From Plasmodium coatneyi (Eukaryota; Apicomplexa; Aconoidasida; Haemosporida; Plasmodiidae), in the NCBI RefSeq assembly GCF_001680005.1, contig NC_033560.1, forward strand, positions 747,501 through 811,500: a DNA stretch of 64,000 nucleotides, written 5' to 3'. Positions 34,601 through 44,210 of the stretch are shown here, in pieces; position 1 is the stretch's first letter, and every line of letters begins with the position of its first letter. Under the pieces are notes generated by a model. That model did no database searches and was not told the DNA's origin. It saw nothing but the letters and a program-made list of their open reading frames with translations. The position numbers were made by a program, and so were the translations under genes.

Positions 34601-35223
34601 CGTGTCTCTTTGTTCATCGGATCGTGAAACGGGCCATTAAAGGGTTCAAGTTTGTCTTAGTGAAGGTGTGCAGGGTTGTCTTCAGGAGGAGACGTAAGCG
34701 ACGGAAAGAGAAGCAGCTCATAGGCGACGCCTACCTGCACAAACAGACCCGAAGGAGAAAGAAGGATGAGAAAAAAAGAAATAAAAAAATAAAAGGGGAA
34801 AAGTTGAAAAGGGAACAGGAAGAGCTGAGGAGAAGGAGGCACAAAAGGCTGATGCTTCATGAGGCGCAATGTAAGGGGGAGCTGCATCCCGAGAAGAATG
34901 AACCCAGGGAGAAACATCACAAGAAGGGGGAGCATCCAAAGAAGGACCGAATTGGGGGTGACCACCACGGGAGGACAGGTCAATCGAAGAGGGGAGATTC
35001 TTCCTCCGAATCGTCTGCATGCTCCTCCGTGTTGTCTGCCTCGTCCTCCACCACCCCCTACCGTGACAGCAGCGGCCACGCCAGTTGTCATAAGGGGAGT
35101 GCTTCACGGGGGAAGAAAAACCACAGAACGAGGCATGTAAGCAAACGGGGTGAAGGGGAAAAGACACACAGGGTAGTTGCTTCGCCCAGTAGTGAACAGA
35201 AGAACCAATCCGATAAGGTATAA
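31685..35223 (+). CDS. HAP2p: HAP2/GCS1-family gamete fusion protein (probable paralogue HAP2p)
   Basis: HAP2 proteins are class II-like fusogens that merge gamete membranes. Nine exons join in frame: 31685-31918, 32033-32249, 32339-32467, 32566-32597, 32672-32735, 32851-32897, 32998-33054, 33173-33197 and 33341-35223, about 895 residues. A signal-like N-terminus is followed by a Cys-rich ICFCCYC motif. The signature HAP2-GCS1 region follows, with cysteine spacing like the plant protein (TECKKVTAYPNVW, GFCKYGRNHCLKGQ). A later domain (NCYDFNNQVDPSCSVYISIW) and one membrane segment (VFFLLVCVILVGIFVL) precede a tail of about 250 residues rich in Lys/Arg and His/Ser. Family assignment is strong. 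Choosing HAP2p over classical HAP2 rests on my memory that the paralogue lies in the chromosome 8 block of P. falciparum while HAP2 is on chromosome 10. The start codon is the weakest point. Confidence 0.82.
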
Positions 35224-36147
35224 CATTGAGAAAACGCGGATGGTAAAGCAGTTATTATTTCCTCCCCAAAGGATGTCACAGCGTGGAACGTGGGAAATTC
35301 ATGCCTATACAGGATGAGGCAGATTCTTCCTTCTTGGATTCTGCTATTGGGGAGAGAATAGCTCAACCCGCACCCCATTTATGGTTCCCTTTTTTTTTTT
35401 TTTGCACGCTCCCTGCGTTGCTTCGCCGATCTGCCATGTCTACACGGAGCGACACCCGTGTGAAGTGCCCACGTAGGAACGTTCCCCAGTGTATATGAAT
35501 ACGCATGTGTATGCACGCACATTTGCATACCTTTTCGTGGGAAGGATTTGCCCCTCTCCCCTTGTTGGAAAAAACGACACACAATGTAACTCCCCCAGCG
35601 ACCGATCGATCGATCGACTCGCTTTATCCAACTTTGGCGTTAATGCAGTTTGATATATCCACCCTCCGTCACCCCGGCGCGACGCTCTACTGTCTGGGGG
35701 TGGAAAGAAAAATGCGGTTGTTGGAAATAACTGGTGACGCAATACACACGCAAACGGTGGGAGCTAACCAATTGTGCAAAAAAAAAAAAAAAAAAAAAAA
35801 AAAAATGTGCAACATACGTTGCTTTTTCTATGAACGTTCATGTAAAAAGGGAATAAAAATAGCTATTTTTGCTGCTAATTTGCCTGACCGTTCATAAAAA
35901 AAAAAAAAAAAAAAAAAAACATATATATATATATATATATGAGGACGATAATGGTACACGCCTCCAACGCGGAAAGGTCCCCATTTTTACTCCACGGCAA
36001 AACTGGGGCCCCCGTGCGGTTAGCGAAGTTTTGCAAATACACTTTTACCGTAACGTTGCCCCAACGCATATACACACCACCGTTTTGTTCGTCTGATCCG
36101 TTTTTCAACTGACGCACCGTCCGTACTGCCCATCGAGGGAGCAAAAC
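35224..36147. other. Intergenic: upstream of VPS2
   Basis: 0.9 kb with poly(T) at 35393-35404, poly(A) at 35779-35805 and 35897-35919, an (AT)n run at 35921-35940 and a short (CGAT)n run near 35605. No gene was recognised. Both neighbours read rightward, so the VPS2 promoter is expected here. Confidence 0.5.
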
Positions 36148-36795
36148 ATGGGCGGGTATTTCTCCAAAGACCTGGAGGAATGTCTTCGCAACGAGAAGAG
36201 GAACCTCAACAGATCCATTAGGGAGTTGGAGCGGGAGATATTTAAGCTAACGAAAGAACAAAACAGGATAGAAAAAGAGATTAAGGTAAATTCCAAAAAA
36301 AATGAAAACATCCCAATCGTTAGGACACTTGCAAGGGACTACATCAGCATTAAGAAGACGATCACAAAGTACAACAAGCTGAAGTCTCATCTGTTTTCCA
36401 TGAAAATAAAGTTGCAAAGTGTGAAGTCGTCGGAGCAACTTGGAAGAAGTCTCACAGAGATAAATAGAATAGTTAAAAGAGTAAATGGATACTTAAAGTT
36501 AAGTTCCCTGAATAAGTCTATTAATGAGTACCAGAAGGAGAACAACGAGGTGTCGTTGAAAGAAGACATGCTTGACGATTTGTTCGAAACGTTCGACTAT
36601 GACTCAGAGATGGTTGCCGAGGAAGATGAACTCGTTACAAAAGTTTTGGAAGGCATGGGCATCCAACTAAATGCGAAGCTGGAGGATATACCCTCCCCCG
36701 GGGAACTTCCCAAGGTACACGTCAACCAGGTGAACCACATTGACGTCTCCGACTTGGAGGCGCGACTCAATAACCTGCGCCTGGGCAAGCCATAA
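36148..36795 (+). CDS. VPS2: ESCRT-III subunit VPS2/CHMP2
   Basis: ESCRT-III filaments cut membrane necks in multivesicular body formation and related scission events, and VPS4 recycles them. The 215-residue intronless product has the SNF7-fold pattern: a basic amphipathic first helix pair (LEECLRNEKRNLNRSIRELEREI), a long second helix, RTLARDYISIKK matching the conserved RI.AKD region, and an acidic C-terminal half. The last residues DLEARLNNLRLGKP match the MIM1 motif (D/E xx L xx R L xx L) that binds the VPS4 MIT domain. Helix-1 features and the C-terminal motif fit VPS2/CHMP2 better than SNF7/CHMP4 or CHMP1. It begins MGGYFSKD, where glycine 2 makes N-myristoylation conceivable. Confidence 0.88.
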   Translation: MGGYFSKDLEECLRNEKRNLNRSIRELEREIFKLTKEQNRIEKEIKVNSKKNENIPIVRTLARDYISIKKTITKYNKLKSHLFSMKIKLQSVKSSEQLGRSLTEINRIVKRVNGYLKLSSLNKSINEYQKENNEVSLKEDMLDDLFETFDYDSEMVAEEDELVTKVLEGMGIQLNAKLEDIPSPGELPKVHVNQVNHIDVSDLEARLNNLRLGKP

Positions 36796-36990
36796 GGGGG
36801 GGACCAACCCCCCGCCCCGGATTAGCAATGCCGTGTAAATTATGCATGGGTGAGGAGAGGAAGTTCGTGTGTCTTTTCTTCACCTCGTTAAAGTGTGCCA
36901 CGTTCTATCGTCCCTCATTCCGTGACTACATTCCCGAAACGCACATTAGATAGCTTCGTGTCCCCACTTCTGGGCGCGCATGTATCACAC

Positions 36991-37837
36991 CTACGCAGTG
37001 TGAATTCTTTTTTTCTCCACCTCGAGGTGGTGCCTTTCTATGTACTTTATAATCTCTCCAACGACGTCCTCCACGGGGGGCAGGGCTCCTATTCCTTTGA
37101 AGGGGGAAAAGGGAACGCGTTGCAAATGAATTCGTAGCAAAGGAATGTGTAACAAAGTAATGCTTTGCAACGGAACGAACGCCGTAACGGCGGCATGCTC
37201 ACCGTAGTCCCCACACGCAAGGAGCTTCTCTACGGGCTCCACGACCTGCACGCCCCAGGAGGTTATTCGCTTCAGCTGCTCCCGCGTTATGGGGTGGTCG
37301 TACATGTGCGTATTCATGCAGGGGAAGACCAGCAGGGGCTTCCTGAAGTCCCAGCACCGGCAGATGCAGGTCTGTGAGGGTGCGGGGTGATAAATAAAAA
37401 GCGTGATGTATCAAACGGTGGTAAAACAAACGGAGAAGTCAGCGGGGCGAGCGGCTACGTGGCTGACGCCGCTGCACATATCGCTACACGTTCCTCACAC
37501 TGTTCACTCTCACCAGCAGATTGGGGCAGGCTCCACAAGACACAGACGCCAGTGTGTTCGCATCCATCGGGCAAATAACGAACAGGTCGGCCCATTTCCT
37601 GAGCTCCACATGCAAAATATCATCCCCCCTCTTCTCCCATGCCCACTCGTCCCTATCCAAAAGAACCTTCTCACCAAAGTCCAGCGGTTTCAAAAATTTG
37701 TCATATGCCAGATTGGTTGCCACGTATTTTATTTCCACGTGCAGGTTGCTCTCGGCGCACCTTTCCTTCAGACGTTCTTTCACTTCACCAAGTTTGATTG
37801 CGGCGATGCTGGCACTGACACCGATGAGGAGATTCAT
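36991..37837 (-). CDS. PPCDC: Phosphopantothenoylcysteine decarboxylase (coenzyme A pathway)
   Basis: This flavoprotein decarboxylates 4'-phosphopantothenoylcysteine to 4'-phosphopantetheine, step three of CoA synthesis from pantothenate. Three exons, 37837-37514, 37371-37203 and 37094-36991, give 198 residues, the usual size. The N-terminus LLIGVSASIAAIKL is the FMN-binding start. DLFVICPMDANTLA holds the conserved PxxANT motif. PCMNTHMYDHPIT is the substrate-binding PxMN motif (alanine replaced by cysteine). LACGDYGIGALPPV contains the cysteine and glycine signature of the substrate clamp and is split by intron 2. A catalytic-type histidine region precedes it (EIKYVATNLAYDKF is conserved in position). 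It is convergent with VPS2 and divergent from GRWD1. Confidence 0.9.
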
Positions 37838-38675
37838 TGGGTAGCGGAGGTAGTTAAAGTTGTGTCCCGCGTCTCTCTGGCCACTCTCCTTCTTTTGTTC
37901 TGTGTACTGTTCTCTACGTGCCTTTACTGGTCGTTACGACAAAATGGTGAATCCACTTGGAGCGTTATTCTGGCAACAGGAAGGAGGAATATGGTTTGGC
38001 ATCTTCCCGGTTAGGTTTACTCAACCCTCCCTGCCTATCGAAACTGTTAACCAATCTTTGTGGTGGTGGAGTTTGGTGTTCTCCTTATTTTATGTGGACT
38101 ACCCCGAGATGGAAACTTGCCCGCCCCCTGTTGGTAGAAGCGCAGTTGGAGAACCCCGACTCGACAACTCAGTTGAAGGGAAAAAAAAAAAAAAAAAAAA
38201 AAAAAAAAACATGTGCCAAACAAAACGTAAGAATGGGGAGAAATTTTTTTCCTTTTTTATCGTGTATGGTATGGTTATGTCCCTATGAGCATGTTGGAGC
38301 GTCCCTTCGTGCGAGTGCGGGGGAATATCGACGTGGTGGTTCTTCGCTAATCTCCATCGGAGGAAAAAAAATTTAAGGAACAACCCTCCAAGCAACATAT
38401 ATATATATAGGTAAACTTTTTTTTTTTTTTTTTTTTTGTTTTTTTTTTGTTTAATTTAAAGGCCTCCCTCAGTTAACCATTTTGTGATTTTATTTTCCCG
38501 ACAGGAGGTTATGAGCAGATTAAGGGGGCAACAACGAAGGAACAGCGTTTTGCTTCGCGTCTCTTCTTCGGTTAGATAAATGCAACCGGGGAGCTGACTC
38601 GCCAGGCGAAGCGGAAAACCCTTCCCCTCACTCTTGCCCCCGCATCGACCCACCTCCATAAACCGCACTGGCAAA
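37838..38675. promoter_or_regulatory. Divergent upstream region of PPCDC (-) and GRWD1 (+)
   Basis: 0.84 kb between two start codons. Contains poly(A) at 38180-38209, a short (AT)n at 38398-38409 and a long poly(T) tract at 38418-38450. Both promoters are expected here. No gene was recognised. Confidence 0.5.
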
Positions 38676-40118
38676 ATGGATGAAAAACTGGACGTGGATG
38701 AAGAGGCATACGACATGCTCTTCAGCCCGGTGACACCCTGGCCCTGCCTGTCCCTCGACTTCATTCTGAACAAACCTGGTGGAGGCCACCCCTCCGTAGG
38801 GGATGCTAAGAAGAAGGGGGGCTGCACCCCCGTGACGTACCCGCTGCAGATAACCTGCGTGGCGGGGAGTCAAGCTGCCAAAGGGAACCAAAATGAAATT
38901 TACCTCCTTAGGTGGGACAACCTGAACAAGCTAAACGGTGCCGCCGACGACAGCGACGAAGACAGTAGTGACGATAGTGACGACAATGACAAGGATAACC
39001 TTAGTAACGGCGTCGACGCTTCCGGTGGGGAAGTATCCAACCAGAATGGCGCCGCTGCGGGAGGCAACCTGTTGGGGGGTAATATGCAAAAAGGGAAAAA
39101 AAATCCAAACGGAGTGAACACCCCCCCTGCAGCGAGCAAGAAGGAACAGGTTGTGTGCAAAGCGATTAAACATCCATACGGAGGATTAAACAGAATAAAG
39201 ACATGCAAAAAAATAAACTCTCTCATTGCAACCTGGTGTGAAGACAGTAAGGTATACATCTATGAATTATCGGAGGAGATAAAACATCTCGATGAGCGAC
39301 CATACAATGAGGAGGTTGTGAAGAAACCACTGCATGTGTTTGACGGGCACACCAGTGAAGGGTTCAGTTTAGATTGGAACCCCGTCCATGCAGCCAAACT
39401 GTTAAGTGGAGATAATGAGGGAAACCTATTTCTGTGGTTGCCGGATAATAGTGAAAAATGGACGTATGAGCGGTGCAGCGTGGAGGTTGGCACTGACCAG
39501 AGCAACGAAAAAAGTGGGGGAAAGGGAAAAGGAAAAGGAAAAAAGAAACACAGCATCGAAGATATACAGTGGAGCAAAGGAGGAAACGGGTTCGGACATG
39601 TATTTGCCATGTGTTCCTCAGACAAAAGTGTAAAAATAGTAGATACACGCGACTTAAAAGGGGATCAACACAAAACGGATGGAAAGAATTCTACACACAT
39701 ACAAATAGCAGATGCACACACAGCAGACGTTAATGTCATATCGTGGAATGAACACGTCCCTTTTTTGCTTGCGTCAGGAGGGGATGATTCTGTTGTAAAA
39801 ATATGGGACATAAGAAATGTCTCCAATTCGGTAGGTGCATTAAAGTTTCATAAGAGACCCATTTCTGCTGTTTCGTGGGATCATAGTGATACTTACGTGG
39901 TTCTGGCTGCAAGTTTGGACAACTCCATTTCCATTTGGGACCTCTCTGTGGAGACGGAGTCGTTGGAGTTTGGTCTGTCGAAGCATCCAGATCAGCTTCT
40001 CTTTGAACATCTAAACCAGAAGTTCATCACGGACGCCAAGTTCCACCCCCTCCACCCAGGGGTTGTCGTCTCTACGTCCAGTGACAATTTTAACATTTTT
40101 AAGCCATGCAATGTGTAG
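38676..40118 (+). CDS. GRWD1: WD40 ribosome-assembly chaperone GRWD1/Rrb1
   Basis: GRWD1/Rrb1 is a nuclear WD40 protein that chaperones ribosomal protein L3 into the pre-60S ribosome. The ATG at 38676 begins MDEKLDVDEEAYDMLFSPVTPWPCLSLDF, where the last part matches the conserved start of the family (AYxMxH...WPCLSFD). The frame can be extended 14 codons upstream but without an ATG. The product is 480 residues. An acidic Asp/Ser run (DSDEDSSDDSDDNDKDN) and a low-complexity insert interrupt the N-terminal region. Several WD repeats follow (DGHTSEGFSLDWNP, DIQWSK, ADVNVISWNEH...DDSVVKIWDIR, AVSWDHSD...SISIWDLS). A 13-bp minisatellite lies directly after the stop. HAT/RbAp48-type WD proteins are the nearest alternative but fit the N-terminus less well. 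Confidence 0.88.
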   Translation: MDEKLDVDEEAYDMLFSPVTPWPCLSLDFILNKPGGGHPSVGDAKKKGGCTPVTYPLQITCVAGSQAAKGNQNEIYLLRWDNLNKLNGAADDSDEDSSDDSDDNDKDNLSNGVDASGGEVSNQNGAAAGGNLLGGNMQKGKKNPNGVNTPPAASKKEQVVCKAIKHPYGGLNRIKTCKKINSLIATWCEDSKVYIYELSEEIKHLDERPYNEEVVKKPLHVFDGHTSEGFSLDWNPVHAAKLLSGDNEGNLFLWLPDNSEKWTYERCSVEVGTDQSNEKSGGKGKGKGKKKHSIEDIQWSKGGNGFGHVFAMCSSDKSVKIVDTRDLKGDQHKTDGKNSTHIQIADAHTADVNVISWNEHVPFLLASGGDDSVVKIWDIRNVSNSVGALKFHKRPISAVSWDHSDTYVVLAASLDNSISIWDLSVETESLEFGLSKHPDQLLFEHLNQKFITDAKFHPLHPGVVVSTSSDNFNIFKPCNV

Positions 40119-40137
40119 CCATACCGTTTGGCCTTAC

Positions 40138-40228
40138 GTTTGAACCTACCTTTTGAACCTACATTTTGAAACAACATTTTGAAACAACATTTTGAAACAA
40201 CATTTTGAAACAACATTTTGAACCTACA
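40138..40228. repeat. 13-bp minisatellite, seven units, between convergent genes
   Basis: Seven consecutive 13-base units: four identical TTTTGAAACAACA copies flanked by TTTTGAACCTACA variants on both sides and one diverged copy at the left. It lies 20 bases after the GRWD1 stop and about 260 bases from the aLipDH stop, so it may be transcribed in the 3' untranslated region of GRWD1. Confidence 0.9.
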
Positions 40229-40488
40229 TTTTACCTTAACGTTGAGTCTACTTTTCGACACGCCGCCAATGACAGGTTATGACCAAAGAGGGGCCTCCTC
40301 GCAGATGCTGCATGCATGTTTAGTGCCACGCCAAATGGGTTCACACGATGCACGGTCAAGTGGAGAAACACACATAGGTAGACGCCTCACCCGTTGGAAG
40401 GGTAAGCAAAAGGGTCACACGCATGAACGAGCAGCGCGTGTACAACAAGGCACCTCCTGGAGTACAGCTGATCCATCCGGTTAACGCC

Positions 40489-42429
40489 TCAGTGAGTGCG
40501 GACCCGTGCGATGGCCTTGAAGGCCGTGTCGAGGACCTCACTAATGGTGGGGTGTGAGTGCACCATGTGTGCCAAGTCAATCACCGACAGCTTCAGGTTC
40601 AAAGCCAACACCCCCTCGTGAATCAAAATGGAAGCGTAACTACCCACAATGAACAAGCCTAGAATTTCCTTACTATCCTTTAGGTAAATTATTTTTACCA
40701 TACCATTCGTATTGTCCACACTGTTGTACTTTCCTTTGTTGTATGAGTTATTTTTCAAGTTCTCTGGAAAGCCGATATCGTTATTCTCACAGAGGACTTT
40801 AGAGTTCGCCTTGTAGAATGAGATCTCTGTGCCGACATTCTCTGGGGGGTATAACTTCTTGGCTTCCTTTTCGGACAGTCCTACAAAGGCCAATTCAGGG
40901 GTGGTGTAACACACCGAGGGGATATTCCTATAGAGGATGGGTTTACTAGCCCAGTCGGTGTGGGAACTATTCGAGTGGTCAGTCCTGTTGTGTAGTTTTT
41001 CCCCCTTGGATGTTATCCAATCGACCACCTTCAGTGCTTGGTGTGATGCCGTGTGTGCCAGCATCTGCTTTCCATTGGCATCACCTATGCAAAATATATT
41101 GTCGTACACGTCTTGGTCTTGTCTCTGTACGCGCAGATGTTCATCCACCGTTATGTATCCTCTGTTCGTCTGTATTTGCAACTGTTCGAGGCCTATGTTA
41201 TTCGTGTTCGGTTTCCTCCCTGTGGCGACTAGGCAGCTGTCCACGCGCGTTTCCCTGATGTGATTGTTCATGTCACTTGGGGTAGATAACTCCGCGTCGC
41301 TTCTCTCACTGTGCCCGATGACGACTGGCTGGCCTCCCCTTCCCGCCCTCACATACTCAATGCACGTATTGAAATGCACACGCATCGGCTTGGACTTAAT
41401 AAAAACGCGCTCGAAGTAGTTGGCCACGTCTGCATCGAGCAGTGGTAACAACTGAGGGGAGTAATCGAAGGAGACAACTTCTGACCCCAAAGCTGTGTAG
41501 ATATCTGTGAATTCAATTCCTATTATTCCCATGCCGATAATTCCCATGTATTTCTGTAACCCTTCCAATTTCACTGCTTGATCACTAGTAAAAACAGTTT
41601 TTTCATCCACTTCGATGTTGTCTGGTATGTGTGGAGTAGACCCTGTCGCGATGATTATATTGTTTACCTGATATTCCTTTCCACTTTTCTCCCCTTTAAT
41701 AATATTTTTTTCCACTATATGACCACGTTCATAAATTACCTGCACATGTTCAGAATTTTTTGAAAATTTTTTTTTTTTTAATCCGCTTTCAATTCCTCCC
41801 TTCAATTTGTCAATAACGTTCTGTGTGTACTCCTTTAACTTTCCGACGTCTATTTGAACCGTATTTGCTAGCAACTGGTTTCTTTCAACCGGATCTTCCT
41901 TCCCACTTTTGCTAAACGCATTAGTGTAAATACCATATGTATACAGCTTGGCCATATTTTTTAATTCTCTGTACTTACCCGTGGCGTATAGCAGTGACTT
42001 GCTCGGGATGCATCCAACGTTAACGCAGGTCCCTCCGATGTTGTCTTCACCTCCTGTGAAAATTATAACCTTTAATCCTCTCTCCATTGCGTTAATTGCT
42101 GCAGCGTGTCCCCCAACTCCACACCCGAGAATTCCGACGTCGTATTGTTCTGTGCACGGTCTCATCGACTGCTCTTTCTTACTTCCCTTCAGTCTGAGAG
42201 ATCTGCTTTGATTGACTCCGTTCTCACGTCGACGTTGGGATGGCGAGCTGCTCATGTCGCTGCACCGGATAAACATATTACTCGTTTTTTTTCCTGGTCG
42301 CACATGGCTCCCCTTTGCGTGTAACAAATGAAGTGTGTGTCCACCCCTTGTACGTTTCGCTGTGCCATTTTGTGTGACCAGCAGGAGGAGCCAACCGATC
42401 CATATGCACGTGCCTGTGCGGGCGCCCAT
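40489..42429 (-). CDS. aLipDH: Dihydrolipoamide dehydrogenase (E3), apicoplast
   Basis: E3 reoxidises dihydrolipoamide of the pyruvate dehydrogenase complex with NAD+. In Plasmodium that complex is in the apicoplast and supplies acetyl-CoA for fatty acid synthesis. The ATG at 42429 opens a signal-like segment (CIWIGWLLLLVTQNG) followed by about 70 basic, Ser-rich residues resembling a transit peptide. The enzyme then shows the FAD loop GILGCGVGGHAA (about 99-110), the redox-active disulfide GGTCVNVGCIPSK (C135, C140), the NAD domain GIIGMGIIGIEF and the second FAD motif FCIGDANGK. The C-terminal interface motif HSHPTISEVLDTA carries the catalytic His-Pro pair. At 646 residues it is longer than bacterial enzymes because of the leader and inserts near residues 170 and 560. 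It is intronless. Confidence 0.93.
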   Translation of the reverse strand: MGARTGTCIWIGWLLLLVTQNGTAKRTRGGHTLHLLHAKGSHVRPGKKTSNMFIRCSDMSSSPSQRRRENGVNQSRSLRLKGSKKEQSMRPCTEQYDVGILGCGVGGHAAAINAMERGLKVIIFTGGEDNIGGTCVNVGCIPSKSLLYATGKYRELKNMAKLYTYGIYTNAFSKSGKEDPVERNQLLANTVQIDVGKLKEYTQNVIDKLKGGIESGLKKKKFSKNSEHVQVIYERGHIVEKNIIKGEKSGKEYQVNNIIIATGSTPHIPDNIEVDEKTVFTSDQAVKLEGLQKYMGIIGMGIIGIEFTDIYTALGSEVVSFDYSPQLLPLLDADVANYFERVFIKSKPMRVHFNTCIEYVRAGRGGQPVVIGHSERSDAELSTPSDMNNHIRETRVDSCLVATGRKPNTNNIGLEQLQIQTNRGYITVDEHLRVQRQDQDVYDNIFCIGDANGKQMLAHTASHQALKVVDWITSKGEKLHNRTDHSNSSHTDWASKPILYRNIPSVCYTTPELAFVGLSEKEAKKLYPPENVGTEISFYKANSKVLCENNDIGFPENLKNNSYNKGKYNSVDNTNGMVKIIYLKDSKEILGLFIVGSYASILIHEGVLALNLKLSVIDLAHMVHSHPTISEVLDTAFKAIARVRTH

Positions 42430-44210
42430 TTGGTGGGGGTGGCAAACAGGTGAACAGATTAAACAACGGAGAGATGGTGCAGAAGGAAGGTATGCGAAGA
42501 GAAGAAACCTTGTGGCTACCAGTCAAATGAACCAGGGGGATATAACGCAGATGCCCCACCGTGGAAAAGTGGACTCCACACACGGGGGTTCCACAGTTCA
42601 GCATGCACTTTGTGTTGCAACGGGGACATGGTCCAAAGGATAAAAAAAAAATTCCCCTATAAATTCAATGTTGGCAGAATAGCCGCACAAGAGATTTAAA
42701 CTGATGGTCTCTTTAACGATATTATTGCCTAATTAGAAGTGGAAATGAAGGGAATGTCGTTTGGGGGGTGCACTCCACGATGCTTCCCGTTATGCCTTTT
42801 TTTTTTTTTTTTTTTTTTTTAAAAACCCCAAAACAGTGCATTGTAGAAGAATGCGCAGAAATAGCATGCGACTCGGCGAACAGGAGAACCATCGAACGAA
42901 CAGAAACCATAGCCACTTGGTAGTGCAACCCACACTTCATCACACCAGAACAATTCCTTTTACTGCTGCCCTTATCTTTTTTTTTTTTTTTTTGGGGGTG
43001 AATTTCCCCAAGGGGATATATCCTCACACTTCCCTTACGTACCAACGTTGTACTTAACTCCAGGGAGATCCCCCCCGGAATATGGACCATTTCGAAAGGA
43101 ACCACAGGCATAGGCTGCGTTGCCAAGTGTTGACATGCATCAACAAGGAGGAAAGGGGGTCCACTACCTGCTTCATTACAACATACTCACTTCCCCCTTT
43201 CCATGTAAAAAAAAAAGAAAAAATATATATATACACCCCAGGAATACATGCGCTTCTTTGACGCGGGTGCGCAACTAACCCGGAGTGGACACGGCGATGT
43301 TCGTGTGGTGGGATACACAGGGTGACATATGCCCCTTGTCTGTTTGGGTGCATGTCCAATAGAGGGTGGGATTTTGTTTTTATTTCCCGTTTTCGCTTCC
43401 GTCCTGGAAGTATTCCCCCCCAGTTCATGTCCTTCTGTGTGCGCAAAGGGGGGTGGAGCGTCTGGCAGGGAAACTTTGATAAGCACTTCGCCCCCCATAA
43501 AGTTGGTTAACGAAAAAAAAAAAAAAAAAAGAAAGAATCGAAAGAAGCGTAATTTGACATTATGCCCAACTGGATCACCATCTTTGGAATGTATTACTAG
43601 AGTTATTCCTTTTTTTTTTTTTTTTTTTCCCTTTTCAGTTTGGCCAACTGGGCAGGCGGTGCAATTCACCAAAGGCACTTCAGGGGGGGACTCGTTCCTT
43701 CCTAGTAACAGCGTTACCCTCACGTGGCACTTGGGTCAATCGTGATTTGTGTTGTCCCCAGGTGACCGTTACTACTGCGTCCCCGGGTGTGGCGCTAGTT
43801 TTTTTTTTTTTTGTTTGTTTTAGTCGCCTGATGAGCGTAAGTACGCGGTCAAACTTCTGGCCAAATACACGCGTGCCGTCTCTCCTCCCTAATTAGCGTC
43901 ACTTCCGTTGGGAAGCCCATTCTTTAATAACGCTGTTTCTTCCAACTTGTGCATGTAGCATTGCTAGCTGGTCACGAGTGTGTTACTGTGCGTGTCGACC
44001 CGTTTGCTGCATGCCCACATGGCGTAGAGGCGCAGCAGAATCGTGTAGAAGGTACCACACCGAAGCGACTAAAGGGAAAAAAACTACTGTAACGTTACCA
44101 ACCAGGCCAACTTCACAAACCGGAGAACCGCTGAGAGGGAGGTACCCTTGGAGGAGCGGCAGCCGGACGTACTATAAACATGCCACGCGTGAAAGAGCAA
44201 ATGCTTAACC
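42430..44210. promoter_or_regulatory. Divergent upstream region of aLipDH (-) and VPS9 (+)
   Basis: 1.8 kb between two start codons, with poly(T) at 42797-42820, 42977-42993, 43610-43628 and 43800-43812 and poly(A) near 43514. No supportable gene. Two upstream ATGs (44180 and 44201, same frame) open a 21-codon reading frame that overlaps the VPS9 start out of frame and stops at 44245. Confidence 0.5.
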
